Assembly (NCBI GenBank): GCA_041390365.1
Contig: JAWKQB010000003.1
Coordinates: 682,001 to 746,000, forward strand
DNA: 64,000 nt
Direction of reading: 5' to 3'
Origin: Syntrophotaleaceae bacterium
GTDB taxonomy: Bacteria > Desulfobacterota > Desulfuromonadia > Desulfuromonadales > Syntrophotaleaceae
The notes beneath the pieces were generated by a model. The model had not been told where the DNA came from. It saw nothing but the letters and a program-made list of their open reading frames with translations, and did not search any database. The translations under genes and the position numbers were made by a program. Shown in pieces: positions 1-7,587 of this stretch; position 1 is the first letter of the stretch, and every line of letters starts with the position of its first letter.

Positions 1-19
1 TTCTGGCAGGAGATTCCGG

Positions 20-311
20 ATGACCAAGGATGTGAACAACAGAATTTACGGCAAGATCGATATTCCCGTCTTGCTGCTGCTCTTTTCTTTCCTCCTCTCC
101 TCGGCTTCTTCCGGTTTCTGTGACGATGCCGCTCTGTCTGCAATTTTCAAAGGAAGAGATGTAACGGGAACCCTTGTCATTACAAATCTCGAGGGCACCG
201 AAACCTCTCTGGTTTTTTGCCCTGAACATGGTCATCACCAAACCGAAAGAAGCCCGCTTCAGGCAGGAAATCACCATGGAAGCGTTCAGGGTGAAGGGAA
301 TTCTGGACTGA
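20..311 (+). pseudogene. Internally deleted class D (OXA-type) beta-lactamase remnant
   Basis: The first part encodes a signal peptide and an N-terminus (ending near LVITNLEGTET) that matches the intact class D enzyme at 5908-6696. At about position 207 the sequence jumps directly to the last ~100 bases of the same gene, from the codons for the intact gene's VWFFAMNM onward, but in another frame. About 520 bases are missing relative to the intact copy, including the STFK, SxV, YGN and KTG active-site motifs, so the product cannot be active. By eye the 3' segment is about 90% identical to the intact copy while the 5' segment is clearly more divergent. The original stop codon (TGA) is at 309-311; the shifted frame reads on to 334. 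The upstream end is close to the window edge, so its promoter is not visible. Confidence 0.85.
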
Positions 312-380
312 GCGAATTAATGGTGCACTGTTAAAACAGGACATTATCGCCATTTTTGCTGGAGTACGAGAGTAAAAAGC

Positions 381-1193
381 ATGAACTTTCGGAAATACGG
401 AGCAGGTCCTTGCGAGTATGTAGTGGTGCACGGTGGCCCAGGGGCGCCAGGGAGTGTTTCTTCCTTGGCGAGAAAGCTGTCGGAGAAATGCTCCGTGCTC
501 GAGCCGTTTCAGACCGAAATCAGCGTGTGGGGCCAGGTCGAGGAACTGTATCGGCAGATTCAAGAAAACTGCACGGACAGGGTGTTCGCACTGGGACATT
601 CCTGGGGGGCGTGGCTCGTGTACCTTCTGGCTTATAAGCATCCCGAGGTGGTAAAAATTGCGTTCCTGATCGGCGCCGGTGCCTTTGATGTGGCATATCT
701 GCCGGAGCTGCAGCGAAGACGGCTCGGAGCCCTGTCGATCGAGGAGCAGACGGAATACCGGGAAGTGATCAAATTGTTGCAAAAACCTTCAGAAAGCAGT
801 GACAGTTATCTTGCCCGCCTGGGAGCGCTGGCCGAAAAGGCTGACAATTATTGCGTCGAGAGTACGGAGGAAAACAGCGAAAGCGCGGTGGGCACTAACG
901 GCAGGCAATACCAGCAGGTATTTGCCCAGGCGCACCGCCTGAGAGAAGAAGGGTTTTTCAGGAAAATATCCGGTGAGATAAGGTGCCCGGTCAGGATCAT
1001 CCATGGTAAGAACGACACCACTCCGGTCGAGGGAGTGGTCGAGCCGCTGCGAGGGGTGGTCCCCGATTTGAAATGTTATGCGATTGACAGATGCGGACAC
1101 TCTCCCTGGAAGGAGAAATACGGAAAGGAAGAGTTTTATCGGATAGTGAACCGGGAAGTGAAACAGTCCGAAGGGGGAGCCAGGAAATTATAG
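381..1193 (+). CDS. Alpha/beta hydrolase, proline-iminopeptidase-like
   Basis: A 270-residue single-domain alpha/beta hydrolase. The HGGPG motif near residue 18 is the oxyanion-hole signature seen in prolyl aminopeptidase-like hydrolases. GHSWG (about residue 74) is the nucleophile elbow with the catalytic Ser. An Asp in GKNDTTP and a His in CGHSPW complete a plausible triad. No signal peptide is visible, so it is probably cytoplasmic. The substrate cannot be read from the sequence: peptidase, esterase or haloperoxidase-like activity are all possible. It is the first gene of the accessory run between the two beta-lactamase copies. The ATG at 381 is preceded only by a weak purine stretch. The last ~45 bases of the gene recur at 3253-3300. 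Confidence 0.8.
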   Translation: MNFRKYGAGPCEYVVVHGGPGAPGSVSSLARKLSEKCSVLEPFQTEISVWGQVEELYRQIQENCTDRVFALGHSWGAWLVYLLAYKHPEVVKIAFLIGAGAFDVAYLPELQRRRLGALSIEEQTEYREVIKLLQKPSESSDSYLARLGALAEKADNYCVESTEENSESAVGTNGRQYQQVFAQAHRLREEGFFRKISGEIRCPVRIIHGKNDTTPVEGVVEPLRGVVPDLKCYAIDRCGHSPWKEKYGKEEFYRIVNREVKQSEGGARKL

Positions 1194-1198
1194 GCGCC
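1151..1198 (+). repeat. 48-bp imperfect direct repeat, copy 1
   Basis: This stretch covers the 3' end of the alpha/beta hydrolase gene and its stop codon. It matches 3253-3300 at 45 of 48 positions by hand count. The two copies are about 2.1 kb apart and enclose the Mur-ligase-like and P-loop kinase-like genes. Confidence 0.8.
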
Positions 1199-1267
1199 TG
1201 AATATCAGAGGGTTGGTTTAGTTCAATCCCCAGACACATCTTGCATCTGTCTCGAACGGTCGTACTC

Positions 1268-2545
1268 ATGGCGAGTCACTCCACCAAAAAAAGTTTTTTT
1301 CGACATATTCATAGAAAAGGGGTTCTGTTTGCGCGCAAACTGGGCCTCCCGTTGAAGATCAAGCCACACATTTCAACCGCTTGCATAACGGGCAGCGTGG
1401 GAAAAACAACGACTTGCCGAATGGTTGCATCGATTTTGCGGGAAGCAGGCAAAACGGTCGCGCTGAGCACGACTCAGGGTACCTATGTGGGAGACAGTCC
1501 ACGGCGTTTCGGCGATTCTTCTAATGGCCGCCGCGGCAGTCGGCTGTTGGTTGAGCGCCAGGTTGATGCAGCGGTGTTTGAAATTGCACGAGGCGGTCTC
1601 ATCGATGAGGGGATGCTGTTTTCCGGCTACGACGTCGGCGCGATGCTGAATGTTTACGACAATCACCTCGGCCTGAAGGGGGTTGAGTCTCGTGCCGATC
1701 TGGCCAAAGTAAAAAAACAGGTGGTGATCAATGCCCGGAAAATGGTGGTTTTGAACGCGGATGATCCTTTTTGTCTTGGTGTAAAGGAGGAAATTCGTGC
1801 CGCCCGCACCTGTCTGATCACGATGACTGCAGACAGCCCCGTTGTACGCGATCACATGTCGAGCGGGGGCGTTGCTGTTCGTCTGGAAGGCAGCGGGGCG
1901 GAAGCGATGATCAGGTTGTATGAGGGCGACCAAATGCTCCTCGCCATGGCCGCGCTGGATATTCCGGCCAGTTGGGGAGGTCGATATCGGCCGGCAATCA
2001 ACAATGCCATGTTTGCTGCAGCCATTACTTACGGGTTGGATGTTTCTGCGCAAACCATACGAGCGGGCTTGGGCAGCTTTCGGTCAGATGAGGCCGGGAA
2101 CCCGGGCCGAATGAATTTTTATGACCATCTGCCCTACAAATTGTTGATCACCTGGGCAGACGGCCCGGAGGCGGCATGTGAAATCGCTCGTTTTGTGTCC
2201 CTATTCCCAGTTTCAGGGAAAAAGCATCTGATGCTCGCGGCTATGGGAAATCGCCCGGACGCTTTCATCGTGGAGACGGCGCTGGCGCTTTCGGGCAGGT
2301 TTGACAGCTACATCAGCACCGACTGGGAAGACTTGCGTGGGCGTGGGCCTGGGGAAGTTGCCAAGCTTCTGGCGAGCGGGTTCAAAAAAGGCGGGGTCGA
2401 CCAAAGCAGGATAGAAATCGCCACGTCGCATGAGGATGCCTTGGTACGTGCATTTGCCAAGCCGTCTCAGGGGGACTTGCTCGTGATAGTGAGTTTTAGC
2501 GGCTGGAAGGCAAAAGAACAAGGCTTGCTCAAAGGCACCCATTGA
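1268..2545 (+). CDS. Stand-alone Mur-ligase-family protein resembling the C-terminal half of cyanophycin synthetase
   Basis: An ATP-dependent Mur ligase fold. The P-loop GSVGKTTT lies about 40 residues from the start. It is followed by features typical of the C-terminal module of cyanophycin synthetase: an STTQGTY segment, a VFEIARGG segment, the DNHLGLKGVE segment and an LNADDP motif. Cyanophycin synthetase normally carries an N-terminal ATP-grasp module; it is absent here and no neighbour supplies it. The protein may add an amino acid to a carboxylate on another peptide or small molecule, but the substrate is unknown. I prefer the ATG at 1268 (start MASHSTKK) over a TTG at 1241; neither has a good ribosome-binding site. 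It lies inside the 48-bp repeat pair. Confidence 0.72.
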   Translation: MASHSTKKSFFRHIHRKGVLFARKLGLPLKIKPHISTACITGSVGKTTTCRMVASILREAGKTVALSTTQGTYVGDSPRRFGDSSNGRRGSRLLVERQVDAAVFEIARGGLIDEGMLFSGYDVGAMLNVYDNHLGLKGVESRADLAKVKKQVVINARKMVVLNADDPFCLGVKEEIRAARTCLITMTADSPVVRDHMSSGGVAVRLEGSGAEAMIRLYEGDQMLLAMAALDIPASWGGRYRPAINNAMFAAAITYGLDVSAQTIRAGLGSFRSDEAGNPGRMNFYDHLPYKLLITWADGPEAACEIARFVSLFPVSGKKHLMLAAMGNRPDAFIVETALALSGRFDSYISTDWEDLRGRGPGEVAKLLASGFKKGGVDQSRIEIATSHEDALVRAFAKPSQGDLLVIVSFSGWKAKEQGLLKGTH

Positions 2546-2728
2546 AGTGGGGGGTCACTGGATGGGAAATTGGCTGGGGGTGGGCTCGTGTGAGGGGCGG
2601 AGCAAGGGGGGCTCCGAGGGGTCAGGCCGGGGTCAAATTTGCCGATGGCCCATCTGACAAATCCTAAACTGGTGAGTCCTTGCAACAGGCAATGACCTGC
2701 CATTCGGGCCGGAGAGAGCGGCAGGGCC

Positions 2729-3247
2729 ATGAACAAGGTCATCATAATTGGTAATTCCGGCTCCGGAAAAACCTGGCTCGGCAGGAGGGCCGCTGCTGCT
2801 CTCGAGATTCCCTATGTCGCGCTCGACGCCATTTTCTGGGAACCGGGCGGCTACAATCGCAGCCGTAGCTTGTATGAATGTGAAGCCCGTCTTCGAGAAA
2901 TTCAGGACTCACCCGGCTGGCTTGTCGAGGGAGTGTTCGGGCATTTGGCGGACGCTCTCGTTTCCTTCGCAGACACCCTGATTTTTATGGACTTGTCGTG
3001 GGAGGAATGTCGGGAAAATCTGGAAAAGCGAGGCTCGGAAAGTTCGCAACAACTCGACCCGGTGTCGGCTGAGCGGAACTTTCGATCCTTGCTCGAATGG
3101 GCATCCTGTTATGCAGTGCGCGACAGCAGGGCCTCCAGGAAGTATCACCGGCTGCTTTTCGACAATTTTCAGGGGACAAAGTACCGTTTGGCAAACCGGG
3201 AGGAGGTCGTCCGGTTGCTGAGAATGATAAGAGAACAGAAAGCATGA
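2729..3247 (+). CDS. Small P-loop kinase-like protein (adenylate kinase / topology-modulation FlaR-like)
   Basis: A 172-residue nucleotide-binding protein. The Walker A motif GNSGSGKTW is at residues 8-16, followed by a YVALDAIFWEPGG segment typical of the FlaR/adenylate-kinase-like family, in which the stretch after the P-loop often reads LD..FW. A WLVEGVFG segment and an LIFMDLSWEECRENLEKRG segment match the later core of these kinases. The likely activity is phosphate transfer to an unidentified small substrate. The ATG at 2729 has a purine-rich region (ggagag) about 15 bases upstream. The 180 bases before it hold only GC-rich sequence with short inverted motifs and no gene. Confidence 0.65.
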   Translation: MNKVIIIGNSGSGKTWLGRRAAAALEIPYVALDAIFWEPGGYNRSRSLYECEARLREIQDSPGWLVEGVFGHLADALVSFADTLIFMDLSWEECRENLEKRGSESSQQLDPVSAERNFRSLLEWASCYAVRDSRASRKYHRLLFDNFQGTKYRLANREEVVRLLRMIREQKA

Positions 3248-3252
3248 ACAGG

Positions 3253-3300
3253 CCGGGAAGTGAACCAGTCCGAAGGGAGAGCCAGGAAAATATAGGCGCC
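3253..3300 (+). repeat. 48-bp imperfect direct repeat, copy 2
   Basis: This copy is a non-coding duplicate of the 3' end of the alpha/beta hydrolase gene (see 1151-1198). It starts just after the stop of the P-loop gene and ends about 8 bases before the ribosome-binding site of the methyltransferase gene. It marks the right end of a 2.1-kb unit that was either inserted or duplicated and then partly lost. Confidence 0.8.
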
Positions 3301-3317
3301 CTTTTTCAGGAGGAAAA

Positions 3318-4058
3318 ATGGGAGCGGATGCCTATGAAGGATTAGCCGCCCGTTACGATTGGATGAGCTCGAACAACCCCGCTCGGGAACGCTTTTTTCT
3401 GGAATTGTTCAAGAAATACGGGGTATCCAGGGTCCTTGATTGTGCCTGTGGTACGGGCGAGGATCTGCTCATGTTTCACCGGATGGCTGACTCCCTCTGG
3501 GGGTCTGACCTTTCAGATGCAATGCTGGCGCGGGCCCGGCAAAAAATAATTGAAGCGAAGGCCGAAATCCCCCTTTTGAAAGCCGATTACCGGGAACTTC
3601 CAAAGCATTTCCAGACAGAGTTCGATGCTGTGGTCTGTCTCAGCAACGCGATCAACGAACCCCTCGAAGATACCGAGACCGTGCGGGCGCTTTTAAGCAT
3701 GAAATCGGTGCTGCGTTCCGGGGGCATCCTTGTTTTCGACCAAGGGCAGTCGGACGTTTCCATGCGCAATTCGCTGCGTTTCGATCCGGTTGTCAATAAT
3801 CGGGACTACACGAGATTCTTTGTCATCGATTACGCCGGCGACATTCAGACGATCAATATCTTTGACTTCATTCACACGGAACAGAGCACGGATTTCTTCC
3901 ATTCCACCATTCGTGTAAAAATCCGGCTTCAGGATTCGTGGTGGCAAATGCTGGGCGAAGCGGGTTTTGAAAAAGTCGCATTCTTCGGGGATTGGAAAAT
4001 GACCCCGTATGACAGGGAGTCGAGCCGAAGGCTGATTGTTGTTGCGGAAAAATCATAA
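3318..4058 (+). CDS. Class I SAM-dependent methyltransferase
   Basis: A 246-residue Rossmann-fold methyltransferase. Motif I reads LDCACGTGED (about residue 40) and binds S-adenosylmethionine. A GSDLSDAML segment gives the acidic residue that contacts the SAM ribose, and FDAVVCLSNAINE resembles the motif IV strand. The C-terminal region matches SAM methyltransferases that act on small molecules or on glycine/sarcosine-like substrates, but the substrate cannot be assigned. A strong AGGAGG sits 4-9 bases before the ATG at 3318, which fixes the start. It is followed at short distance by the HAD phosphatase gene. Confidence 0.8.
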   Translation: MGADAYEGLAARYDWMSSNNPARERFFLELFKKYGVSRVLDCACGTGEDLLMFHRMADSLWGSDLSDAMLARARQKIIEAKAEIPLLKADYRELPKHFQTEFDAVVCLSNAINEPLEDTETVRALLSMKSVLRSGGILVFDQGQSDVSMRNSLRFDPVVNNRDYTRFFVIDYAGDIQTINIFDFIHTEQSTDFFHSTIRVKIRLQDSWWQMLGEAGFEKVAFFGDWKMTPYDRESSRRLIVVAEKS

Positions 4059-4089
4059 ATTCCGGATTGTTGAGGAGGAAGATAGTTCC

Positions 4090-4770
4090 ATGATTCATAA
4101 CGTGCTTTTCGATCTGGATGGTACTTTGACTGACCCTAAAGAGGGGATAACGCGTTGTATTCAATTTTCTCTTACCCGGCTGGGCAGGAAAGCGCCATCT
4201 GAAGAGGATCTTTTATGGTGCATCGGCCCGCCTCTGAAAGATTCCTTTGGCCAATTGCTCGAAAGCAATGAAACTGGTTTATTGGAATTGGCTTTGCGCC
4301 ATTACCGGGAAAGATACTCGGAAATTGGAATCTACGAAAACAATGTCTTTCCGGATATTGTCCCAACCCTTCGTAAAATTCGAGAATCAGGTTTCCGATT
4401 GTTCCTGGCTACTTCCAAGCCGGAGGTTTTTGCCATTCGGGTTCTCGATCATTTCGACCTGACGCAGTTTTTCCATGGAATCCACGGCAGCGAATTGGAT
4501 GGCAGTTTGTGTGAAAAAGCTGACCTGGTGGCCCATATCATCAAGACATGGAATCTTGATCCCTGCGTGACCCTTATCGTGGGAGATCGCGTGCATGATG
4601 TCATTGGCGGGAAAAGAAACGGCATCAAGACCGGAATCGTTTCCTATGGTTATGGAACCCGGGGCGAGATCGAGGCGGCAGCGTCTGATTTTGTTTTCGA
4701 ATCTCCCTCTGAGCTTGTGATGTTTCTAAAAGCAAGGGAAACAGAGAAAGTGTCGCGTCTCAACTTTTGA
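4090..4770 (+). CDS. HAD-superfamily hydrolase, phosphoglycolate-phosphatase-like
   Basis: The haloacid dehalogenase phosphatase motifs are all present: motif I DLDGTLTD with the nucleophile Asp at residue 8, motif II LFLATSKP with its Thr/Ser, a later Lys (KADLVAHI), and motif IV IVGDRVHDVIGG with the acidic pair. The family includes phosphoglycolate phosphatase (Gph) and pyrophosphatase PpaX. Substrate choice depends on the helical cap (residues 18-80) and is not predictable here. The start at 4090 has GAGGAGGAAG upstream. A longer in-frame start at 4036 overlaps the methyltransferase and is unlikely. The stop overlaps the TTG of the next gene. Confidence 0.82.
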   Translation: MIHNVLFDLDGTLTDPKEGITRCIQFSLTRLGRKAPSEEDLLWCIGPPLKDSFGQLLESNETGLLELALRHYRERYSEIGIYENNVFPDIVPTLRKIRESGFRLFLATSKPEVFAIRVLDHFDLTQFFHGIHGSELDGSLCEKADLVAHIIKTWNLDPCVTLIVGDRVHDVIGGKRNGIKTGIVSYGYGTRGEIEAAASDFVFESPSELVMFLKARETEKVSRLNF

Positions 4771-5846
4771 AAAAACGAGAGGCTAAAAAAGGCTCGATTT
4801 GGGAGTGCTGGATGCATCCATCAGGAAGTCCAATCAAGATATTGCTTGTGGGTGGGATGAGGATCGGGTCGCCCGTTGCCGGGGACTACAGCTTCTATGC
4901 GGACCTGTTCTCGCGAATGGCGCGGGAAGTGCCGAACACCGGTGAGCTCACAAGATATGTGGCTTTCGACTGCTTTGCGGATGGGGCTCGGATCACCTTC
5001 CTAGGCATCGAGGTCGACAGAATCGACGGCGTTCCCGACGGAATGGTCGCATGGCAACTGGACGAGAAGAAGATCACCGTGTTGGATGGCAGGTGCAGGA
5101 GAGATCCGTTGCCGTGGCAACGGGAGGTATCGTGGCTCTGGCTCGACCATTCTTCTTCATCCTGTGGCCGAGATGTCACTGGCGAGTTTATCGTTCGCGT
5201 CCCTGCAGAATGGACTCAGGTTTCCGTCCCAATGGACTGCCCTTTCTCGATGACTGGCAACGCATACGTTGCACCAGGCCAAGCCGGATGCGACGACAGC
5301 GTCGAACTCGTGGATTATGACGAAGCATGGCCGGAGCAGTTCAGCCTGTTCGCGGAATGGCTCCGCAACCACCTTGGGGATGTCACCGTCTGCCGCGTCG
5401 AGCATTTCGGCAGCACTGCGATCCCCGGAATGATCGCAAAACCGGTAATCGATGTTCTCGTCGAGGTGCCCTCCCTGGAACAGGCGAAGCCACGAATGTT
5501 ACCGCGTTTCATTGAGAAGACATGGGAATACTGGTGGCTCGGGCAACATATGGCTTTCGTCAAGAGGAAGACACTCCAGGGAGTGCGAACGCACCACGTG
5601 CATATCATGGAGAGCGGGGAGGGAGTGACTGCACGCCTTGCCTTTCGAGACTACCTGAGGGCTCATCCTGATGACGCGGCCCGCTATGCAGAAATGAAAC
5701 GGCGGCTGGCCGCCACCCACAGATCGAATCGCGAGAAGTACACGGACGCGAAGTCTGCATTCATTGCCGAGGTAGTAAGGAAGGCAACGGTCAAGTCGAA
5801 CTCGGCCATGAGTAACCGGACGTCATATTGTTGCGAAAGCGATTGA
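4767..5846 (+). CDS. Fusion of a GyrI-like domain with a GrpB/UPF0157 nucleotidyltransferase-fold domain
   Basis: The N-terminal ~165 residues include the patterns FYADLFSRM, GIEVDRIDGVPDGM and a terminal GEFIVRVPAEW, which resemble GyrI/AraC-effector-like small-molecule-binding domains. The C-terminal ~170 residues are a GrpB-family domain: VELVDYDEAWPEQF, HFGSTAIPGMIAKPVIDVLV, and a later LRAHPDDAARYAEMK. The GST.IPG..AKPVID pattern is the nucleotidyltransferase-fold signature. GrpB-family proteins are mostly uncharacterised. The fusion is unusual, and the two halves could be a sensor and an enzyme. The TTG at 4767 overlaps the previous stop, giving translational coupling; an ATG at 4812 is an alternative start. 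Confidence 0.65.
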   Translation: MKKREAKKGSIWECWMHPSGSPIKILLVGGMRIGSPVAGDYSFYADLFSRMAREVPNTGELTRYVAFDCFADGARITFLGIEVDRIDGVPDGMVAWQLDEKKITVLDGRCRRDPLPWQREVSWLWLDHSSSSCGRDVTGEFIVRVPAEWTQVSVPMDCPFSMTGNAYVAPGQAGCDDSVELVDYDEAWPEQFSLFAEWLRNHLGDVTVCRVEHFGSTAIPGMIAKPVIDVLVEVPSLEQAKPRMLPRFIEKTWEYWWLGQHMAFVKRKTLQGVRTHHVHIMESGEGVTARLAFRDYLRAHPDDAARYAEMKRRLAATHRSNREKYTDAKSAFIAEVVRKATVKSNSAMSNRTSYCCESD

Positions 5847-5855
5847 AGGAATGAA

Positions 5856-5871
5856 GGTGCATGACTGCACC
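5856..5871 (+). other. Short perfect hairpin upstream of the beta-lactamase gene
   Basis: GGTGCA and TGCACC form a 6-bp stem around a 4-base loop, between the GrpB fusion and the beta-lactamase ribosome-binding site. There is no following T-tract, so it is not a convincing terminator. It could be a weak operator or RNA structure. Confidence 0.3.
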
Positions 5872-5907
5872 GATGCCAACATGCCACTACTTATGGAGGA
5901 GTAGTCC

Positions 5908-6696
5908 TTGAATATCAGACTTCCCGCCTTTTTGCTTCTGCTCCCCTTCGTCCTCGCCACGGCTTCCGACGGTTTTTGCGAAGATGCCGCCCTTTCCCGA
6001 CTTTTCGATGAAAACAATGTGACAGGAACCATTGTCATTACTAATTTCGAGGGCACCGAAACCTTTATTCACAACCAGGAGCGCGCCGATACTCCTTTTA
6101 TCCCGGCCTCGACCTTCAAGATACCCAATACGCTCATTGCCCTCGACAAGGGGGTGATTACCGAGCAGGATACCTTGAAGTGGGATGGGAAGGATACGGG
6201 GGTGGCCGACTGGAATCGGGACCAGACCCTGGAATCGGCCTTCAGGGCTTCATGCGTCTGGTTTTTTCAGGAACTGGCGCAACGCATCGGCACTGATACT
6301 TACCGGGTCTACCTGGGGAAGATCGGCTACGGAAACGCCGAACCAGCACCTGAAGTGACGACCTTCTGGCTGGAGGGGGACCTGCGGATCAGTGCCATGG
6401 AGCAGATAGCATTTTTGAAAAAGGTCTATCGCCGGGAACTCCCCTTCGGTTCCGAATCCTTCGATACCCTGAGCCGTATCATGCTAATGGAAAAGGCCCC
6501 TTCGTACACGCTATGGGCGAAGACCGGCTGGGGCCAGCGGGTTACGCCGCAGATCGGCTGGTATGTCGGTTACGTGGAGAGAAATGACGGCGTCTGGTTT
6601 TTTGCCATGAATATGGTCATCACCAAACCGAAAGACGCCCGCTTCAGGCAGGAAATCACCATGGAAGCGCTCAGATTGAAGGGAATTGTAAATTGA
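5908..6696 (+). CDS. bla: Class D (OXA-type) serine beta-lactamase
   Basis: A secreted or periplasmic enzyme that hydrolyses beta-lactams by a Ser acyl-enzyme. Every class D motif is visible: S68-T-F-K71 with the nucleophile Ser and the carbamylatable Lys, S115-C-V117, Y141-G-N143, W154 in FWLEG, and K205-T-G207. The length (262 residues) is typical. Residues 1-23 form a hydrophobic signal peptide. The TTG start at 5908 is supported by GGAGGA a few bases upstream. SCVW and the YGNAEP sequence differ from the best-known clinical OXA enzymes, so the spectrum is unknown. A deleted paralogue lies at 20-311. No insertion sequence or integron integrase is nearby. Confidence 0.93.
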   Translation: MNIRLPAFLLLLPFVLATASDGFCEDAALSRLFDENNVTGTIVITNFEGTETFIHNQERADTPFIPASTFKIPNTLIALDKGVITEQDTLKWDGKDTGVADWNRDQTLESAFRASCVWFFQELAQRIGTDTYRVYLGKIGYGNAEPAPEVTTFWLEGDLRISAMEQIAFLKKVYRRELPFGSESFDTLSRIMLMEKAPSYTLWAKTGWGQRVTPQIGWYVGYVERNDGVWFFAMNMVITKPKDARFRQEITMEALRLKGIVN

Positions 6697-6823
6697 GAAA
6701 GGAAGCATCGAGTACGAAAGCATAAGTCCTCTCGGCTGTGTCTTTTCATAGGATCCTCTTTTAATTTCGGTTCATATTGATTTGTCTCCGGCGCGGTATA
6801 AGGTTGACTATGTACCCATTTCA

Positions 6824-6840
6824 GGGCTGATTCTCAGCCC
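6824..6840 (+). promoter_or_regulatory. Leader hairpin just before a ribosome-binding site
   Basis: GGGCTGA and TCAGCCC form a 7-bp perfect stem with a 3-base loop. It ends immediately before the GGAAAGGAG that serves the ATG at 6856. It could modulate translation or protect the mRNA 5' end. No ligand-binding fold is evident. Confidence 0.35.
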
Positions 6841-6855
6841 GGAAAGGAGACCGAT

Positions 6856-7074
6856 ATGACAGGGAAGATTTTTTACAGGGAACGCGAAAAGTACGTGGAT
6901 GGCTCCAAAACTCCGCGTTATCAGCTTATAGGAGTATTGGGTGTGGACATGAAAATTCAGGGGCATCATCTGCGCATGAGCGAATTGAAATTCATCGCCG
7001 ATGCGGCTGATGCCGAACTGGTTCACTTGCCACGCGGCCCCAAACACGAAGAAGAAGAGGAAGTCGAGGTTTAA
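6856..7074 (+). CDS. Small acidic-tailed protein of unknown function
   Basis: A 72-residue protein with a strong ribosome-binding site (GGAAAGGAG) and its own rho-independent terminator, which supports it as a real single-gene unit. The sequence is a compact soluble domain (MTGKIFYRERE at the start, a VLGVDMKIQGHHLRMSEL middle) and ends in a run of Glu. The DMKIQGHHLRMSELK segment suggests a folded nucleic-acid- or protein-binding domain, but I do not recognise a family and assign no function. Confidence 0.7.
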   Translation: MTGKIFYREREKYVDGSKTPRYQLIGVLGVDMKIQGHHLRMSELKFIADAADAELVHLPRGPKHEEEEEVEV

Positions 7075-7130
7075 TTCTGAGCTGTGTTTCATTATCGGAG
7101 GGAACCTGCTGGGGAAGAACCAGACAGCCA

Positions 7131-7171
7131 AAAGCCGTCTGCCCGAATATCAATCCGGCAGACGGCTTTTT
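7131..7171 (+). terminator. Rho-independent terminator
   Basis: AAAGCCGTCTGCC (7131-7143) and GGCAGACGGCTTT (7157-7169) form a perfect 13-bp stem with a 13-base loop, followed by T residues. It ends the transcript of the small gene at 6856-7074. Confidence 0.9.
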
Positions 7172-7234
7172 AAAAACTTACGGTTGTCGGTCTTTCACTA
7201 GATTGACGGAGGATCGGCTGCGCTCTTTTCCTGC

Positions 7235-7498
7235 ATGGTTCTGATTTGCCTTGGTATCGGACTTGCAGCGTTTAACTCGCATTGGTCGATGTTGGGAGGA
7301 AACGGCGAAGCACCTCGTGAATTTGTTGGCGATATATTACATTTATCGGCGGGGTTTTTTCTCTCGGTATCGCCCTTTACGCCTGTATTGGTATATTTCG
7401 GCTACCTGTTGCAAAGGCAAAGGAAAGAGGAGTCAATAAAACAGCTCTGCAGTCATGGAGTGTCAAATAGATGCCGATTAAAATGTGGATCAGGTTGA
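7235..7498 (+). CDS. Doubtful small membrane protein
   Basis: An open frame of 87 codons. Two hydrophobic stretches (MVLICLGIGLAAF at the start and SVSPFTPVLVYFGYLL near residue 45) are followed by a charged QRQRKEES segment, as in a small inner-membrane protein. There is no ribosome-binding site at the right distance from the ATG, and the last ~15 codons look non-coding. It may be a decayed or mispredicted gene. If it is not real, 7172-7587 holds no gene. Confidence 0.35.
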   Translation: MVLICLGIGLAAFNSHWSMLGGNGEAPREFVGDILHLSAGFFLSVSPFTPVLVYFGYLLQRQRKEESIKQLCSHGVSNRCRLKCGSG

Positions 7499-7587
7499 AC
7501 CAGGGTCCGAACTTGTGCAATTGTAAGTCTTTGGTTTAACGAGAGCCTCGCCTCAATCGCCAGCTTCAGCACCTCAGGAAAATGCAC

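Noticed and set aside
180..782. Long minus-strand open frame over the beta-lactamase remnant and hydrolase gene
   Set aside because: Codon pattern and protein composition (many His, Arg and Pro) are those of an antisense shadow of the real plus-strand genes.
381..5846. Integron array of gene cassettes
   Set aside because: No integrase gene or recognisable attC site could be found by eye at the gene junctions, so it is kept only as an inference.
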